A stretch of DNA of 64,000 nucleotides from CALGLS01 sp965222105 (GTDB lineage Bacteria > Bacteroidota > Bacteroidia > Chitinophagales > Saprospiraceae), in contig CBDCTQ010000016.1 in NCBI GenBank assembly GCA_965222105.1, positions 35,724 through 99,723 on the forward strand, given 5' to 3'. The notes beneath the pieces are model-generated. The model worked only from the letters and a program-made list of their open reading frames with translations. It ran no database searches and was not told the DNA's origin. Positions 36,918 through 46,455 of the stretch are shown here, piece by piece (positions within the stretch are counted from its first letter, which is position 1; every line of letters begins with the position of its first letter). Both the position numbers and the translations under genes were made by a program.

Positions 36918-39458
36918 TTATTGATAACTATCCACCAGGCTGCGGATCCGCAACCGGTCTTTAAAATCACTGATGGTCTCTTCTGTTTCAAAGACTAATT
37001 CTTTGTTTTCGCCGGGGAGGAGGTCGAAAAAATTGTCGGTAAAAAAACCATCCCGGTCTATTTGGAGATACACTGCTTTGGCAAATACGTCGGTATCCAG
37101 TTGGATGCGGTAGCCCTTGTCCGATTTTGAAATGGTGGTTGAAATGTTGGGTGGCGTTAAGCGGAGGTCTTTTGGTTCGACTGTTGCGATCAAACTTTTT
37201 GAAACGAGGTTGCTGTCCCGGTCGAATATTTTAAAGCTGACCAGGTGGCTGCTGGGGTCACGGCCACCCAGGATGCGGTTGGCATTCCCGCCGGTAATTG
37301 TTCGGGCACTCAATGGCATTATCGGCATGCTGCCCGGTCGTTCGATCAGGATGTTGCCTTGAAAGTCTACTACTCCAACCTGCCCCTTGCTGAACAAGGT
37401 ATCCGAAGAATGATTGACCAACGAAGCATTGATCTTTCCGTTATTTAATGACAACATGGTGTGTACGGGTCGAAAAGCTCTTCGCGCGGCGTAGTGGAGG
37501 GCTTTCCACCGCCCCTGATTGTCGATGGATGACCAGGACACCACCGGCCAGCAATCGTTGAGTTGCCAGTAGAGGCTGCCCATGCAGTCGGGGTAGGCGC
37601 GCAGGTGGGCCTCAATGCCACGCCGGATGCCTTCTGCTTGTAACAATTGACTTACATATACATAACTCTCAAAATCTTTGGGTGGATTGTATTGGCGGGC
37701 CATGTATTCGTCGATGAGTTGAGCGCCGCGCTTGTGCTTTTGGTGGGCCTTCATCGCCTCCGAGTCGAGGGAGCGGTCTTTGGCCAGGGTAAAAGTTTCG
37801 ATGGTGCGCATATCGGGCAATGACTGAAAGCCGAATTCGCTCATAAAGCGCGGTACCTTTTCTTCGAGGTCGCTGAAGGGTGCTGCGTCGTGCCACACGC
37901 TCCAGTCGTGGGCATCGCCGGAGAAGAGGTAATTTTCGTCGCCACGGCCCAGTTTGGGAGAGCTTTCCCAATAGGGTGTTTGGGGGGATAGGGTAGCTAC
38001 GGCGTTCGGGAGTATGTTGTTAAAAACGGCTTGGTAGTCGGCCCATATTTTGGAGCGTTGTTGTTCGGAGAGGCCTTCTTGCCAGCCCCAGCGGTGCCAC
38101 CCTTCCGATATTTCGTTGTTGCCGCACCACAAGGCGATGCAGGGGTGGTTGGTCAGGCGGCTTATTTGTTCATCGGCTTCTGCGGCTACATTTTGCCGGA
38201 AGGCTTCGTCGCCGGGCACCATAGCGTTGGCAAACATAAAATCCTGCCAGACGAGGATGCCCAACTCATCGCAAAGCTGGTAAAAGCGGTCGTCTTCGTA
38301 GATGCCGCCGCCCCATACGCGGAGCATGTTCATATTGGCTCGTATCACATCGCCGAGCAGTCGCTCGTACTGGTCGTTGGTCACCCGGTCCTGGAAAATG
38401 TCCATAGGGATGTAGTTGGCGCCTTTGGCAAAAATAGGTTGGCCATTCACCTCAAAGAAAAACCGGGTACCTCCGTCCTCGTGTGCAGGTTGTTGGAGCG
38501 CAATGCTGCGAATGCCGACGCGGTCGTTTTTGATGTCAGAAAAGCCGTTGGCGGATAGACTGGCGCTCACATCGTAAAGGTATTGTTGGCCGTAGCCGTT
38601 GGGCCACCAGAGCCGGATGTCGTTTAGCGCAAAGCTGAGGGAGTCGGTATTTTGGCCTTCGTTGAGTTGGATATCCTTACGGAAAAGCTGACCTGCTATC
38701 TCTACGGCTATGGTGGCGGTACCGGCTCTTTGAGCGGCAATACGGAAGAAAGCCTGGACGGTGGCGTCGGACCCAGTTGGGATCGTCCGGTAATGCACCG
38801 CATCGATCACGGCGCCGGACCATCCCCTCAGTTCGACCGGCTGCCAGGGACCCATGGTGGCGAACCGCGGCCCCCAGTCCCAGCCGTAGTGGAAGGCGGC
38901 CTTGCGGGTGATGGCACGTCGGCTGCCATCGGGTAACTCGTAGCCGAGGGCCTCCCATTTGGGGGTTTCTTTGTGGGTGGGAGCGTGGAAAAAGAGGCGC
39001 AACTCATTGTTTTGGGGACGAAGCAGGGATTTGACATCCACCAGCCAGGAGCGGAACATATTGTCGGCTTCCAGAATTTTTTGGCCGTTGAGATAGACAT
39101 CGGCGTAGGTATCCAGTCCTTTGAACAGGAGTTCGACCACCTGTTCGGACAATAGGGTAGTGTCTGCGTCGAAGCGTTTGCGGTACTCCCAATCTTTGGA
39201 TTCGATCCATTGGAGGCGGGATTCGTTGTCGCGGTAAAAAGGGTCTTCGATGCGTCCGTTTTTGAAAAGAGCGGTATGTACGGTGGAGGGAATGGTGGCT
39301 ACGGGCATCCAGTCGTCGGTGTCGGCCTGCCGCATTTCCCATTGATCGTTGAGAGATTGGATATGGGTAGCGGAGGTGGCGGAGGAGGTAGGTTCATCTT
39401 TTACACAGCCCGCTAAGAGCAGTATACACAGTTGTAATAAAACAACGATATTACGCAT
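36918..39458 (-). CDS. GH2 beta-mannosidase, lipoprotein
   Basis: 846 residues from the ATG at 39458, which gives a lipoprotein signal (LCILLLAGC, Cys about 17); an ATG 45 bases upstream would bury it. Domains in order are a jelly-roll sugar-binding domain (DWEYRKRFDADTTLL), immunoglobulin-like domain, TIM barrel and C-terminal beta domains. Catalytic Glu449 (acid/base) lies in CGNNEISEGW and Glu541 (nucleophile) in MSEFGFQS. RKAAFHYGWDWGPRF and RVWGGGIYEDD are typical of family 2 mannosidases. It likely trims terminal beta-mannose from imported oligosaccharides at the periplasmic or outer-membrane face. No SusC/D pair is adjacent. Confidence 0.9.
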   Translation of the reverse strand: MRNIVVLLQLCILLLAGCVKDEPTSSATSATHIQSLNDQWEMRQADTDDWMPVATIPSTVHTALFKNGRIEDPFYRDNESRLQWIESKDWEYRKRFDADTTLLSEQVVELLFKGLDTYADVYLNGQKILEADNMFRSWLVDVKSLLRPQNNELRLFFHAPTHKETPKWEALGYELPDGSRRAITRKAAFHYGWDWGPRFATMGPWQPVELRGWSGAVIDAVHYRTIPTGSDATVQAFFRIAAQRAGTATIAVEIAGQLFRKDIQLNEGQNTDSLSFALNDIRLWWPNGYGQQYLYDVSASLSANGFSDIKNDRVGIRSIALQQPAHEDGGTRFFFEVNGQPIFAKGANYIPMDIFQDRVTNDQYERLLGDVIRANMNMLRVWGGGIYEDDRFYQLCDELGILVWQDFMFANAMVPGDEAFRQNVAAEADEQISRLTNHPCIALWCGNNEISEGWHRWGWQEGLSEQQRSKIWADYQAVFNNILPNAVATLSPQTPYWESSPKLGRGDENYLFSGDAHDWSVWHDAAPFSDLEEKVPRFMSEFGFQSLPDMRTIETFTLAKDRSLDSEAMKAHQKHKRGAQLIDEYMARQYNPPKDFESYVYVSQLLQAEGIRRGIEAHLRAYPDCMGSLYWQLNDCWPVVSWSSIDNQGRWKALHYAARRAFRPVHTMLSLNNGKINASLVNHSSDTLFSKGQVGVVDFQGNILIERPGSMPIMPLSARTITGGNANRILGGRDPSSHLVSFKIFDRDSNLVSKSLIATVEPKDLRLTPPNISTTISKSDKGYRIQLDTDVFAKAVYLQIDRDGFFTDNFFDLLPGENKELVFETEETISDFKDRLRIRSLVDSYQ

Positions 39459-39599
39459 GGAACGATTTGTTTTTGATAAATAGATGAGGAGAGGGCAATT
39501 CACGTATGAAAATTTCCGCTAAGTTGAGGTTTTTTGTAGGGATATTCAAATGGAGAGGAAAGTATCGGTACCTGTCCCCTGGCGGATGGCTCGGCGCCG

Positions 39600-40120
39600 T
39601 TTAATTTTGGAGAAATGGACAATTTGTCGTATACTTACGGTACACGCAATCGCTTGCTGGCCAAATCAGAGTCGAGCAACACCGACTACGGCTTCAAAGG
39701 AGGCGGCGGCGGCATCAGCTACGACGGCAACGGCAACATGACCAGCGTAGGTTACAAAGGCGGCACCTTTCAATACAACCACCTCAACCTGCCGCTTCTG
39801 TTCAATGCCGGAAGCGGCGACATCAACTGGAAGTACGACGCTGCCGACACTAAGCTGCAAAAGGACGTGGTAGCCAGCGACCCGGATGCTACCTATGCCC
39901 AAGACTACATCCTGGGCATCGAATACTAAGACGATGAGATAAAGGCCATCTATCACTCCGATGGGCGGGCGTTGCGCAATGAAGCAGGGGAGTATGAGAT
40001 CGTGGAGGAGTCACATTATTATCCGTTCGGTATGGGGATGGATGGGACCTGGTCGGGGGTGGTGAATTTGCCTGATAATGACTATTTGTATAATAGAGTT
40101 TATTCGAAAAAATTTTGTAT
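39600..40120 (+). pseudogene. Rhs/YD-repeat C-terminal core fragment with nonsense codon
   Basis: The frame contains FNFGEMDNLSYTYGTRNRLL, ISYDGNGNMTSVGYKG and LPLLFNAGSGDINWKYDAA, all YD/Rhs repeats. It then hits an in-frame TAA (39927-39929) after DYILGIEY. The same frame resumes with AIYHSDGRALRNE and ESHYYPFGMGMDGTW, the Rhs core box, and is cut off at DYLYN where a family-4 element starts. The N-terminal part and the variable toxin tip are absent. A dead fragment of a polymorphic-toxin or Rhs gene. Confidence 0.8.
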
Positions 40121-40290
40121 GGAGCCTGTCTGGCGCCAGCCAGGCCCGAATGATCCCTGCCTTTGCCGGCAGGCAGGTTTTTGTCATATCCTTCCCCGAA
40201 TCGAGTTCGGGGTCGGGATCAGCACAGCAGCTGTATATGTCACCTGTGACAGGGTGACTTGAGTTTGAGTGCTTCGCGGGTGACATATAC
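40095..40290. repeat. Family-4 element fragment interrupting the Rhs core
   Basis: The first 33 bp are identical to 33271-33303. Other palindromes then replace the hairpin body: CTGTCTGGCGCCAGCCAGGC, CCTGCCTTTGCCGGCAGGCA, and CCCCGAA-tcgag-TTCGGGG (40194-40212). A short match, TTTTTGTCATATCCTTC, recalls the rest of copy 1. Ends near TGTCACCTGTGACA. Confidence 0.65.
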
Positions 40291-40389
40291 ACTCCCTTAA
40301 TGTTCTATGCCACCAGAAAAAACCGCAGATTAAAGTTGACTAATTAGTTAACTTCATATAACTTTGTGAAAACTAAAGAAACACACTAA

Positions 40390-40621
40390 ATGCCAGTAAT
40401 AAAGATACTAGATTCGATAAAGTTATACATGTATTTTTTCGATCATAATCCACCCCATTTTCATGCTATCTATGCGGAATACGAAGAACTAACTAATAGT
40501 AATTGAGACACTAGAAACCTATTCAGGGAGTCTTCCAAATAAGCAAAGAAAAAAGGTGATAGAATGGGCAGAAAAGAATAAAGATTATCTAATGAAAAAG
40601 TGGAATGAATATAATCCGTAA
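40390..40621 (+). pseudogene. DUF4160 gene with one-base frameshift
   Basis: The frame starts MPVIKILDSIKLYMYFFDHN and contains PPHFHAIYAEYEE, the DUF4160 hallmark, then stops at TGA about 40504. A neighbouring frame, entered by one base at about 40495-40505, carries on as VIETLETYSGSLPNKQRKKV and reaches a normal DUF4160 end (EYNP). The length of 232 bases confirms a single-base offset. It precedes its usual partner, a DUF2442 gene, by four bases. The region is AT-rich, unlike its surroundings. Programmed shifting cannot be excluded. Confidence 0.8.
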
Positions 40622-40625
40622 TAAA

Positions 40626-41135
40626 ATGAGAAGTATAAAAAAAATAGTAAAAGTACATCAAGTGAAAGGTTACAAAGTAACTTGTTTGTTTAATAATGGA
40701 GAATCAAGAGTTATAGACTTTAAAGACTTATTTGATAAATGGAAGATTAAAAAGGGGCATCTAGCTTATCCGTTAAAAGATGATATAAAAGAGTTTAAAA
40801 AATTTAAAATCATAGATGGAAGTTTTGTTTGGGAGAATATAGAATTTGAATCGACAGATGATAAAGGTAATCCAATGAAACAATATTTTGATTTGGATCC
40901 GATTGTATTATACGAAAATAGTTCGATGGATAAGAGTAGAAATCTATTAATAGGATTAATGATAAAACAAGCAAGAAAAGAATTAGGGTTGACTCAAGAA
41001 CAATTGGCAGTGAAAAGTGGAACTTCAAAACATTACATTTCAAGAATAGAGAATGAGAAATCTGGAATTGAGTTGATGACCTTAAAAAAGATAGTAGAAG
41101 GATTAGGAAAAAGATTACAAATAAGAATTGAATGA
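40626..41135 (+). CDS. DUF2442 protein fused to XRE-type HTH domain
   Basis: 169 residues from ATG 40626 (MRSIKKIVKVHQVKGYK); an ATG at 40605 overlaps the DUF4160 end. Residues about 1-90 match DUF2442 (KVTCLFNNGESRVIDFKDLF). Residues about 110-168 are a Cro/C1-type HTH (ARKELGLTQEQLAVKSGTSK and HYISRIENEKSG). DUF4160-DUF2442 pairs behave genomically like toxin-antitoxin or mobile accessory modules, the HTH member acting as DNA-binding partner and probable autoregulator. Here the first partner is broken. AT-rich codon use suggests recent transfer. Confidence 0.8.
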   Translation: MRSIKKIVKVHQVKGYKVTCLFNNGESRVIDFKDLFDKWKIKKGHLAYPLKDDIKEFKKFKIIDGSFVWENIEFESTDDKGNPMKQYFDLDPIVLYENSSMDKSRNLLIGLMIKQARKELGLTQEQLAVKSGTSKHYISRIENEKSGIELMTLKKIVEGLGKRLQIRIE

Positions 41136-41528
41136 AAAAAGGCGGCACAGAACACTAAAGGCTAAAAATTGTATCGAAGACCGATTTTCGGCCTTTGTCC
41201 ATCCCGATAGCGATCGGGATCGATAAATTGAACCTGTCTTCAGACCTGTCTTCAGACCTGTCTTCAGACCTGTCTTCAGACTTGCCTTCAGGCGAAGCGA
41301 ACCCAAAAGCGAGCCACCGCACCCTTATGGAGTTTGAAGTACGTGCGTGCTAATTCTCTAATGGAAACCGGAAAAAGTAAAAACCAAGCTACAAGAAAAG
41401 GACGTCTGAACAGCTACCTTATCCTCTTTCTCGGTGCTTTGCGATATTAAAAAACTGCGTTATCGCGTCATTTCGGGTTCAAATAGTACGGTTATAACAA
41501 TACAATGTAAGCATCCTACAAACCCCAT
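41136..41528. other. Gene-free region with 12-bp tandem repeats
   Basis: Contains the palindrome ATCCCGAT-agcg-ATCGGGAT (41201-41220) and about five units of CAGACCTGTCTT (41231-41291). A different 12-bp array lies 280 bp away inside the IS66 fragment. No gene is supported. Confidence 0.6.
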
Positions 41529-42227
41529 CTATTTCTCTACATCAAAATTTCCCACCTTTGCAGCATCAGTTGTTTGAGAGTCTGTTTGAGAGTCTGTCTG
41601 AGAGTCTGTCTGAGAGTAAGGGGGCGGGTAAAGCGGGTGGTTGGTATCCTCTTTCCAATTTTCGGGAAAGAGGGTGTGCAGTAGTCTGACGGGCATATCG
41701 GGCAGGCGTCGGATGACATCAGCCAGATAAGTCTGTGGGTTGAGGCCGTGTGCCTGGGCGGAGCGGACGAGGGTGTAGCAGATAGCGGCCCACTTGGCGC
41801 CTTCTTCCGAGCCGGCGAAGAGATAGTTTTTTCGTCCCAAGGCGGCGGGTCTGATGGCATTCTCGACGAGGTTGTTGTCAATTTCCACTTCGCCGTCTTC
41901 GAGGTATCGTTTGAGGTATGGCCACCGATTAAGGGCGTAGCCTATGGCCTTTCCGATGGGGCTGGAAGACAACACCTGGTCTTTTTGTTGGGTGAGCCAT
42001 TGGTGGAGCTGCTCCATTATGGGAGCGGATTTTTGCTGGCGAAGTTCCAGGCGTTGTTCAGGGGTGTAGCCCTCCTGGCGGGCAAATTCTTCGATGGCGT
42101 ATAGTTGTTGGATGTATTGCAGAGCGGTCTGAGCCCGGCTGGCATCGTTGTTTTGTGCGTCGAAAAATTTTCTGCGGACGTGAGCCATACAGGCAAAGAG
42201 TGTGAAACGAACGCTTCCTGTATCCAT
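41529..42227 (-). mobile_element. IS66-family transposase, C-terminal fragment
   Basis: About 232 residues matching the second half of the IS66 DDE transposase: FACMAHVRRKFFDAQ, then IGYALNRWPYLKRYLEDG, EIDNNLVENAIRPAALGRKN and LFAGSEEGAKWAAICYTLV. The Glu of EIDNN.VEN is the family's catalytic Glu region. The N-terminal half with the first Asp residues is missing, so the copy is dead. Its end carries a 12-bp repeat (TGAGAGTCTGTC, 41571-41618) encoding QTDSQTDSQTDS. No partner orfA/orfB or terminal inverted repeats are seen. The fragment is fused to a truncated quinone reductase gene upstream. Confidence 0.85.
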
Positions 42228-42384
42228 ATTGAAGATTCGGATTAAAATTCAATTCCCTTATCCTGATTTCTTTTATTTCAGCATCTGATTTTTCTACTCC
42301 TTTTCGATATGCTTCAGAAATTCCATAGTTGAAACTTTCCTTGTCGGGATGTCCATTTATAATCAGAATTTTCTTTTTATTCAT
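42215..42384 (-). pseudogene. NAD(P)H oxidoreductase (flavodoxin-like), N-terminal fragment
   Basis: ATG at 42384 opens KKILIINGHPDKESFNYGIS then LNFNPNLQYGYRK, the start of the MdaB/KefF/NQO flavin-dependent quinone reductase family with its I-N-G-H-P phosphate-binding loop. After about 55 residues it runs into IS66 sequence. The remainder of the gene is not present nearby. Confidence 0.75.
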
Positions 42385-42589
42385 ATTGTATTTCGTCTAA
42401 TTGGCTACAACGGCCAGGTGCAAGTGACGTGGCGGCATATTCAAAACTGAATGTTTACGTCTAAACAAGAGACTTAGCAGTAAACACGAATAGAATGCGG
42501 ATGTATTTCCGCCATGGCCACTTACACTATATTATAGGTATACTTTTCTACATCAATAAAGTTTGGAACGAGAAGGATGGTTAAAATCT

Positions 42590-43843
42590 TTAGAATTTGA
42601 ATATTGTTTTAATGTCTATTTGATCTTCATTTAATGCTTTTAAAATATAAGTACCATCTTGTAAGTTACCTAATTCAATTACATCCTCTTCTGTTTCTAT
42701 TTCTTTTTCGAGGATTAGATGTCCAAGCAAATTATATATTTCTATTTTGGTTGAAGTAACATTATATAGCTGTACATTTATTTTGTTATGAAACGGATTG
42801 GGGAAAACTTTAATAATTGAAGCAGCTTCTAGATTTTCTACTCTAGTTGCAACTGTTGTTTTTAATAGATTATTATACCCCACAGCATACCCTACATTAT
42901 TAGGTTTTGTTATAGAAATGGCATTCAAACTACCAACTCCACTATATTCCACAGACCAACTTTGACCTCCATCATTTGTTTTTAATATTTCTCCATATTC
43001 AGCATTTATTCCTGCTGTTGTTACTGCCCAACCATTTAAGGAGTCCGTGAAATCAAAATAATTTATGACTCCGGTAGATTCATTTTCTGAGGAAACCCAA
43101 GTCTCACCACCATCTACTGTACAACGAATGTCTCCATTAAAATCTCCGTTAAAACCTCCTATGCAGCCAATTTGATCATTATGAAAATATATTGCTTTCA
43201 CTAATCCATCCGTAGGTAAGGTCGTTATCTCCCAGTCAAGCCCACCATTTGTCGTTTTTCCAAAAGCACCTGTTAAATCGAATTGATGCATACCAACAAA
43301 ATAAATGGTATCCTCACTAATTGGAAATAATTTAACTCCGCTATATGCACCTTCATAAGAGGTCTCATTCCATGTAAGTCCACCATCAACTGTTTTTCTT
43401 GAGGCTCCATACTGTCCTATAGAGTAGGCATTAGTTGTGTCGACAAGTATTGCATCCAGATTAAAAGTAGTATTCCCTAAGTCTTGATTTACCCAAGTCT
43501 CACCACCATCAACTGTCCATAATATGGAGCTTACCAAATCGCCAATTTGCGGCCAATAGGTTCCACACGCAATAATTCCTACATCAGGATTAATGAATTG
43601 AACTCTATTAAGTACTCTTTCTAAATTTTGGACAGGGTTAGTAGGGATATCCTGGCTTGACCATGTCTGTCCTCCATCGGTGGTTTTAAATATTTCATGA
43701 TCAGTTATAATCCAGCCAGTATCTTCGTTGATAAACGAACAGTCATTTAATCGACCATTGGTAGGATTGAATATAGGTTCCCAAGTTTGTCCATAAATGA
43801 ATTGAGTAACTAAGAGTATAGTGAAAAGTAAATTTTTTTTCAT
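42590..43843 (-). CDS. T9SS-secreted Ycf48-like beta-propeller protein
   Basis: 417 residues with a signal peptide (LLFTILLVTQFIYGQ). The body has repeated WxxI...D.GWI...T.DGG.TW motifs (EIFKTTDGGQTWSSQ, SRKTVDGGLTWNET, EILKTNDGGQSWSVE), the Asp-box pattern of BNR/Ycf48-like propellers. The end (IIKVFPNPFHNKINVQLYN...LQDGTYILKAL) is a T9SS type A sorting domain. Secreted or surface-displayed, no catalytic residues recognised. Clearly more AT-rich than most of the window, suggesting recent arrival. No promoter assigned. Confidence 0.85.
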   Translation of the reverse strand: MKKNLLFTILLVTQFIYGQTWEPIFNPTNGRLNDCSFINEDTGWIITDHEIFKTTDGGQTWSSQDIPTNPVQNLERVLNRVQFINPDVGIIACGTYWPQIGDLVSSILWTVDGGETWVNQDLGNTTFNLDAILVDTTNAYSIGQYGASRKTVDGGLTWNETSYEGAYSGVKLFPISEDTIYFVGMHQFDLTGAFGKTTNGGLDWEITTLPTDGLVKAIYFHNDQIGCIGGFNGDFNGDIRCTVDGGETWVSSENESTGVINYFDFTDSLNGWAVTTAGINAEYGEILKTNDGGQSWSVEYSGVGSLNAISITKPNNVGYAVGYNNLLKTTVATRVENLEAASIIKVFPNPFHNKINVQLYNVTSTKIEIYNLLGHLILEKEIETEEDVIELGNLQDGTYILKALNEDQIDIKTIFKF

Positions 43844-44325
43844 AGCATTTTAGGTTGAAGTTAAGAAAATGAATACACCTGTATTGATTTAAATATAAAA
43901 GTTTCAAATCAAGAGTTATTGAAAATGTTCTATAATGACACACAATTGACAAAATAACAAAAGCAAAAGTTCAATTTACAGTAGAAAACTGATGGTAGCT
44001 TGCCGACCCCGACATTCACCGGGGCAAGCTCTCTGGTGGGCCTGCCGAACTCTGGTGGGCCTGCCGAACTCTGGTGGGCCTGCCGAACTCTGGTGGGCAC
44101 ATCAGGTTAAATCCACCTTTGAATAACTTCCCGCCTTGCGGGACAGACTATGTAAGCGTATTGTTATTCCGATGGTTTAACAGTATTCTAAAGCGACTTT
44201 TCACGTCGCACCACGAAAACTTAGTTATTGCATGAAGATTTTCTCTATACAACTTTGCGGCTTCGTTTCTTAGTGGTTATAATCGCATATCAGGTTTGTC
44301 AAGCACCTAAAAGAAGCAATATGAA
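43844..44325. repeat. Gene-free region with 19-bp tandem repeat and family-1 fragment
   Basis: A hairpin GCTTGCC/GGCAAGC (43998-44029) is followed by three full and one partial copies of CTCTGGTGGGCCTGCCGAA (44031-44098). At about 44232-44306 lies a degenerate minus-strand fragment of the family-1 repeat (GATTTTCTCTATACAACTTT, CGTTTCTTAGTGGTTAT). Nothing coding is seen. Confidence 0.65.
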
Positions 44326-45327
44326 TCAGGTATTCAAAATCCGCCAGGTCATTTCTCGCAGCAATTCTCCGGGCAGCACACCTACATTATCGACGCCTTT
44401 GGATCGGAGGTCGTATTCGCGCAGCAGGCCGATGACTGCTTCTGTTTTGGGCAATGGATAGAGGCGGCTGGCCGATTTGTACTCCCTGACGAAGTAAGGC
44501 CGGGTACCGAGTGCGGCGGCCAGTTCGTTGTCGGAGAGGTTGCGCAGAAAATGGGTTTTATAGATTTTGCTAAAATAGTTATACAGCGTAGCGATGACGA
44601 CCACCAGTGGGTTTTTTCGTTCGTTGGCGATGAAATAATTGACAATGCGGAGGGTCTTTGCCTTGTCGCGGGTGCCGAGAGCTTTTTGCAATTCAAAGAC
44701 ATTATAATCCTTGCTGATGCCGATGTGGTCTTGCACATGTTTGGGAGTCACGTTGGCGCCTCCGGGCAGGTTGATGATGAGTTTGTCGAGTTCGTTGGCT
44801 ATTTTGGAGAGGTTGGTGCCGAGGTGTTCGGCGATGAGTTCGGCGGCGTTGGGTTGGATGGTCAGTTGACGGTCTTTGAGGTACGATTTGATCCAGTCGG
44901 GTATCTGATTGTCGTAGGGTTTTTTGGATTCAAAAACGACGGCGTGCTTTTTCACTGCTTTCGCAAACCGGGTGCGGGCGTCAAATTTTTTGTGCTTGTG
45001 GCAAATGACCAGCAGGGTAGAGGGCACGGGTTTTTCTATGTAGGGTTGGAGGTCGGCCAGCTTTTTCATATCCTGTGCTTCTTTGAGCAACACCACCTGG
45101 TGGGTTGCCATCATGGGGTAACGCGAACAGGTATCGATGATCGATTTGGGTTCGGCGTCTTTGCCATATGCAATGGTCAGGTTGAAGGCCCGTTCTGCTT
45201 CGGTCAATACGGTCGATTCCAATACGGAAGCTATTTGGTCGATGTAGTAGGGTTCTTCGCCATGCAGAAAGTAGACGGGGTGATAGGCTTTGTTGTGCAG
45301 GTCGGCCAGGATGGTTTTGAATTCCAC
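44326..45327 (-). CDS. holA: DNA polymerase III subunit delta
   Basis: 333 residues from the GTG at 45327 (V-EFKTILADLHNK), preferred over an ATG 60 bases upstream because family members begin with this segment. FLHGEEPYYIDQIA is the remnant P-loop region of the delta AAA fold, followed by the PDWIKSYLKDRQLTI helix and C-terminal collar helices (ALGTRPYFVREYKSA). Delta opens the beta clamp within the clamp loader complex. Divergent from the small T9SS gene 120 bp away. Confidence 0.92.
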   Translation of the reverse strand: MEFKTILADLHNKAYHPVYFLHGEEPYYIDQIASVLESTVLTEAERAFNLTIAYGKDAEPKSIIDTCSRYPMMATHQVVLLKEAQDMKKLADLQPYIEKPVPSTLLVICHKHKKFDARTRFAKAVKKHAVVFESKKPYDNQIPDWIKSYLKDRQLTIQPNAAELIAEHLGTNLSKIANELDKLIINLPGGANVTPKHVQDHIGISKDYNVFELQKALGTRDKAKTLRIVNYFIANERKNPLVVVIATLYNYFSKIYKTHFLRNLSDNELAAALGTRPYFVREYKSASRLYPLPKTEAVIGLLREYDLRSKGVDNVGVLPGELLREMTWRILNT

Positions 45328-45447
45328 GGTTTGTCTTTTAGAATGTAAAGGTAGGGTTTTAGCACTTTTACCCCAACCTTCTACCAATAAAAAACGTTTT
45401 TCCTGAAGAGGAAGTGATGCGTAATTTTGTTAAAAAGTAAACCAACT

Positions 45448-46308
45448 ATGAAAAAAATCATTCCGGCTATTCTATTCCTGTTTATTTCTTTCTCGGCCAT
45501 AGCGCAGTGCTCGTTTGATCCCACGATCAGTGGTGAAACCATTTTATGTCCGGGTCAATCGACAGAGCTATCTACTCAAGAATACGACAGCTATCAATGG
45601 TATCGGCGAGAGTTCAGTGGTGGTTCCCTGGTTCCCATTTCCGGAGCTACTGACCAGACGATCACCCTTTTCAACCCTGCCGATGTGCTGTATTATTATG
45701 CGGTCGAAGCAACCCTGGATACTTGTACCGAGCTATCTCCGGAAGTTTTATTGGACGCCTGGGCTTTTATACCAGTGGTGGTATCCTCCAATGGGACATT
45801 TACGGTGGGTAACAACGGAGAAACCATCGTCTGCTATGGCGATACTTTTTATTATGAGTTGCTCCTGCCTTACAACACCAACATTACCTGGTATCACGAC
45901 GGGACACCCATCCCCGGCGAAAATTCCAGTCAACTCATCGTTACAGATCCCGGTGTTTATTCCGTTTCAGGGGCACCGTCGGAATGTCCTGATTACATCC
46001 AGACAATTGGCGTTTCGCTTGTAGTGGAGTTCATCGAATGTGTCTCTGATATCGATGACCCGGATGCTGAAAATGAGACTGTATTGTTGTATCCCAATCC
46101 GGCGAGCACGTTTATTCATCTGGAAGCTAAGGCAGAAAAAATAAAATCTATCTCCACTTATAATTGTCTTGGTCAATTCATGTATAGAGAAAATGTAGAT
46201 GCCTTTGAAAAAAATGTAGGTATTCAGCATCTAGATGCTGGTATTTATTTTTTGGTGATAAACACCAAATACAAGCAATTCACGAAAAAGGTTGTCGTAA
46301 AAAGATAA
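45448..46308 (+). CDS. Small T9SS-secreted protein with Ig-like domains
   Basis: 286 residues from ATG 45448 (MKKIIPAILFLFISFSAIAQ), which gives a standard signal peptide; a TTG seven codons upstream is less likely. Two Ig- or PKD-like modules (GQSTELSTQEYDSYQWYRRE and TFYYELLLPYNTNITWYHDG) resemble the SprB/gliding-type 'question' domains of Bacteroidota. The end (VLLYPNPASTFIHLEAKAE...LDAGIYFLVI) is a T9SS sorting domain. Cys pairs suggest disulfides. Role unknown. Confidence 0.8.
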   Translation: MKKIIPAILFLFISFSAIAQCSFDPTISGETILCPGQSTELSTQEYDSYQWYRREFSGGSLVPISGATDQTITLFNPADVLYYYAVEATLDTCTELSPEVLLDAWAFIPVVVSSNGTFTVGNNGETIVCYGDTFYYELLLPYNTNITWYHDGTPIPGENSSQLIVTDPGVYSVSGAPSECPDYIQTIGVSLVVEFIECVSDIDDPDAENETVLLYPNPASTFIHLEAKAEKIKSISTYNCLGQFMYRENVDAFEKNVGIQHLDAGIYFLVINTKYKQFTKKVVVKR

Positions 46309-46370
46309 AATGTTTTACACAAACAGAGAAAAACCCATCCAAGAAAGTTACCATATTATACAGAAGTGAT

Positions 46371-46378
46371 TATCTTTG
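46371..46378 (+). promoter_or_regulatory. -7 promoter element for caspase-SGNH gene
   Basis: TATCTTTG fits TAnnTTTG and lies 77 bases upstream of the ATG. A -33 TTG at the expected distance is not clear. Confidence 0.5.
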
Positions 46379-46455
46379 TAGAAATATAACTGGTTGATTT
46401 AGAGTAAGAACCACCTGTATAGTCCTATTCTTCTGTAACTACCAAATCGTAAACA

